From: Litoreibacter janthinus
GTDB lineage: Bacteria; Pseudomonadota; Alphaproteobacteria; Rhodobacterales; Rhodobacteraceae
NCBI RefSeq assembly: GCF_900111945.1
Contig: NZ_FOYO01000001.1
Location: 1,929,751 to 1,993,750, forward strand
Reading direction: 5' to 3'
Length of the DNA: 64,000 bases
Under the pieces are notes generated by a model. That model had not been told where the DNA came from. It saw only the letters and a list, made by a program, of their open reading frames with translations, and did no database searches. Position 1 is the first letter of the stretch. The number at the start of each line of letters is the position of its first letter. This document shows, one piece after another, positions 62,547 to 64,000 of this stretch. Both the position numbers and the translations under genes were made by a program.

Positions 62547-63406
62547 TGGCGCGTATTCCGGACGAGGGCATGGTCGAGAAACGTGGCATCGGCCACTACT
62601 TCACCCATGTGGGGCTGATTATCGGCGTGCTGATCATCTTCTTCCCGATCTGGCTGGCGTTCGTTGCTTCCACCGTGACCCAATCCGACATAATCAGCCC
62701 GCCCATGCCGCTTTGGCCAGGTGACCAGTTCCTGACCAACTATTCCAAGGCGCTGACCTCGGGCATCAACGCGCCGGTGGCGTTGATGCTGATGAACTCG
62801 CTCATCATGGCGATGGGGATCGCGCTTGGAAAAATTCTGATTTCGCTGCTGTCAGCCTTCGCCATCGTCTATTTCAAATTTCCCGGCCGTCGGTTGTTCT
62901 TCTGGCTGATCTTCCTGACGTTGATGCTGCCCGTCGAAGTTCGGATCGTGCCGACCTACGAGGTCGTTGCAGGCTTTGGGATGCTCAACAGCTATAGCGG
63001 GCTGATCTTCCCGCTGATCGCGTCGGCCACGGCCACCTTCTTGTTCCGCCAGTTCTTCATGACAGTTCCGGACGAATTGGCCGAAGCCGCCCGCGTTGAT
63101 GGCGCGCGGCCTATGCGGTTCTTCTGGGACATCCTGCTTCCGATGAGCCGGACCAACATCGCGGCATTGTTTGTGATACTGTTTATCTATGGCTGGAACC
63201 AATACCTCTGGCCGCTTCTGATCACCACAGACCCGTCGATGAACACCATCGTTATGGGCATCAAGCAGATGTTTCCCAGTGGTGATGATTATGCGGACTG
63301 GCCGGTTATCATGGCGACCTCCATTCTGGCGATGCTGCCGCCGGTGGTCGTGGTCGTTTCGATGCAGCGACTTTTCATACGCGGACTTGTGGATAGCGAG
63401 AAATAA
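62546..63406 (+). CDS. ugpE: sn-Glycerol-3-phosphate ABC transporter permease UgpE
   Basis: A 286-residue MalG-class permease with six hydrophobic segments and the EAA motif LAEAARVDGARPMRFFWDILLPMSR. It carries the UgpE-like periplasmic segment SPPMPLWPGDQFLTNYSKALTSG. It overlaps ugpA by one base, and ugpC starts immediately after its TAA. Confidence 0.93.
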   Translation: MARIPDEGMVEKRGIGHYFTHVGLIIGVLIIFFPIWLAFVASTVTQSDIISPPMPLWPGDQFLTNYSKALTSGINAPVALMLMNSLIMAMGIALGKILISLLSAFAIVYFKFPGRRLFFWLIFLTLMLPVEVRIVPTYEVVAGFGMLNSYSGLIFPLIASATATFLFRQFFMTVPDELAEAARVDGARPMRFFWDILLPMSRTNIAALFVILFIYGWNQYLWPLLITTDPSMNTIVMGIKQMFPSGDDYADWPVIMATSILAMLPPVVVVVSMQRLFIRGLVDSEK

Positions 63407-64000
63407 ATGGCAACGATCAAGCTCGACAATATCAAGAAATCCTTCGGCAAGACCGACGTCATTCATGGCGTGGATATCGACATTAAGGACGGTGAGTTCA
63501 TCGTCATCGTCGGACCATCCGGCTGCGGGAAATCCACCTTGTTGCGCATGGTCGCGGGGTTGGAAACCGTGACTTCTGGCGAGATCCAGATTGATGGCGC
63601 TCGCGTCAATGATGACGAACCTATGGACCGCGACATTGCGATGGTGTTCCAGAACTACGCCCTTTACCCGCATATGTCAGTCGAAGAGAATATGGCCTAT
63701 GGCCTGAAAATCGCGAAAACGCCGAAAGACGAAATCACTGCTCGCGTGGCCGAGGCGGCTCGGATGCTGCAGTTGGAACCCTATCTGAAACGAAAACCAC
63801 GCGAGCTGTCCGGCGGGCAGCGTCAGCGCGTTGCCATGGGCCGCGCTATCGTGCGCAAGCCAAAGGTTTTCTTGTTTGACGAGCCTTTGTCGAACCTTGA
63901 CGCCAAGCTTCGGGTTCAGATGCGGCTGGAAATCAAAGAGCTTCAATCGCGCCTTGGCATCACGGCGCTCTACGTGACCCATGATCAGGTCGAAGCTATG
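63407..64000 (+). CDS. ugpC: sn-Glycerol-3-phosphate ABC transporter ATPase UgpC (3' end outside window)
   Basis: The first 198 residues of a MalK/UgpC-class ATPase. Walker A is GPSGCGKST, the Q-loop is [10 protein letters not shown], the signature is [13 protein letters not shown] and Walker B is [14 protein letters not shown]; the frame is still open at the window end, in [10 protein letters not shown]. The ATG directly follows the ugpE stop. It is a paralogue of the ATPase at 18702, which serves a different importer. Confidence 0.93.
   Translation, partial: MATIKLDNIKKSFGKTDVIHGVDIDIKDGEFIVIVGPSGCGKSTLLRMVAGLETVTSGEIQIDGARVNDDEPMDRDIAMVFQNYALYPHMSVEENMAYGLKIAKTPKDEITARVAEAARMLQLEPYLKRKPRELSGGQRQRVAMGRAIVRKPKVFLFDEPLSNLDAKLRVQMRLEIKELQSRLGITALYVTHDQVEAM

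Noticed and set aside
1..64000. Search by eye for tRNA, rRNA, CRISPR arrays, insertion sequences and attachment sites
   Set aside because: No cloverleaf, rRNA-like stretch, regularly spaced repeat, transposase or terminal inverted repeats were recognised on either strand.

Overview
The window reads as a piece of an alphaproteobacterial genome, most likely a marine Rhodobacterales (Roseobacter-group) bacterium. This is inferred from moderately high GC, the TamA/TamB pair, the family mix (TRAP and ABC importers, inositol, polyuronate and quinoprotein catabolism) and tight ATGA-overlapping operons. No rRNA, tRNA, CRISPR array, phage or insertion sequence was seen, so the placement rests on gene content only. 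Almost all of the window is catabolic.

Region 1 (1-10741) is a myo-inositol island: the end of a sugar ABC permease and its single-domain ATPase, then iolG, an iolC fused to a DUF2090 domain, iolD, iolE, iolB, and a convergent LacI-type regulator. Divergent from the regulator are a membrane desaturase/hydroxylase and a Rieske ferredoxin resembling MocD and MocE of rhizopine (inosamine) catabolism. A near-perfect 16-bp palindrome lies in the divergent promoter. Region 2 (10825-14552, minus) has an aldehyde dehydrogenase broken by one in-frame TAA, a glutathione S-transferase and an FAD/NAD(P)-binding protein of unknown function.

Region 3 (15151-29480) looks like an alginate or other oligouronate regulon: a MATE exporter, a GntR/FCD regulator, a glucarate-dehydratase-like enolase, an AlgS-M1-M2-Q-type ABC importer, a PL15-type exolytic oligoalginate lyase, an SDR (candidate DEH reductase) and a DctPQM TRAP transporter. 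A FadR-type palindrome, CTAGTATACTAG or close variants, stands before three separate transcription units and ties them together.

Region 4 (29874-36295) is housekeeping: tamA-tamB and aroE.

Region 5 (36405-60074) is a quinoprotein alcohol-oxidation island. It holds a response regulator, a FIST-domain (NosP-like) sensor and a hybrid kinase of NahK type; a PedH/ExaF-type alcohol dehydrogenase with the Asp-x-Asp signature of lanthanide enzymes; cytochromes c including PedF; a XoxJ-like protein; a Ped-type ABC export and beta-propeller operon; and a NitT/TauT-type importer whose permease lies 14 kb from its partners. It also carries coxG-S-L-M (a form II molybdenum hydroxylase, plausibly the next step, aldehyde oxidation) and a NosR-like flavo-iron-sulfur membrane protein with its ApbE flavin transferase. 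No PQQ biosynthesis genes are in the window. Region 6 (60283-64000) is a ugpBAEC glycerol-3-phosphate-type ABC importer, cut off at the window edge.

The likeliest unusual systems are the GntR operator-linked oligouronate regulon, with an atypical enolase and a MATE pump, and the alcohol-to-acid oxidation island that combines a putative NO-sensing control circuit, a lanthanide-type dehydrogenase, a form II Mo hydroxylase and a NosR/ApbE redox module outside any denitrification context.
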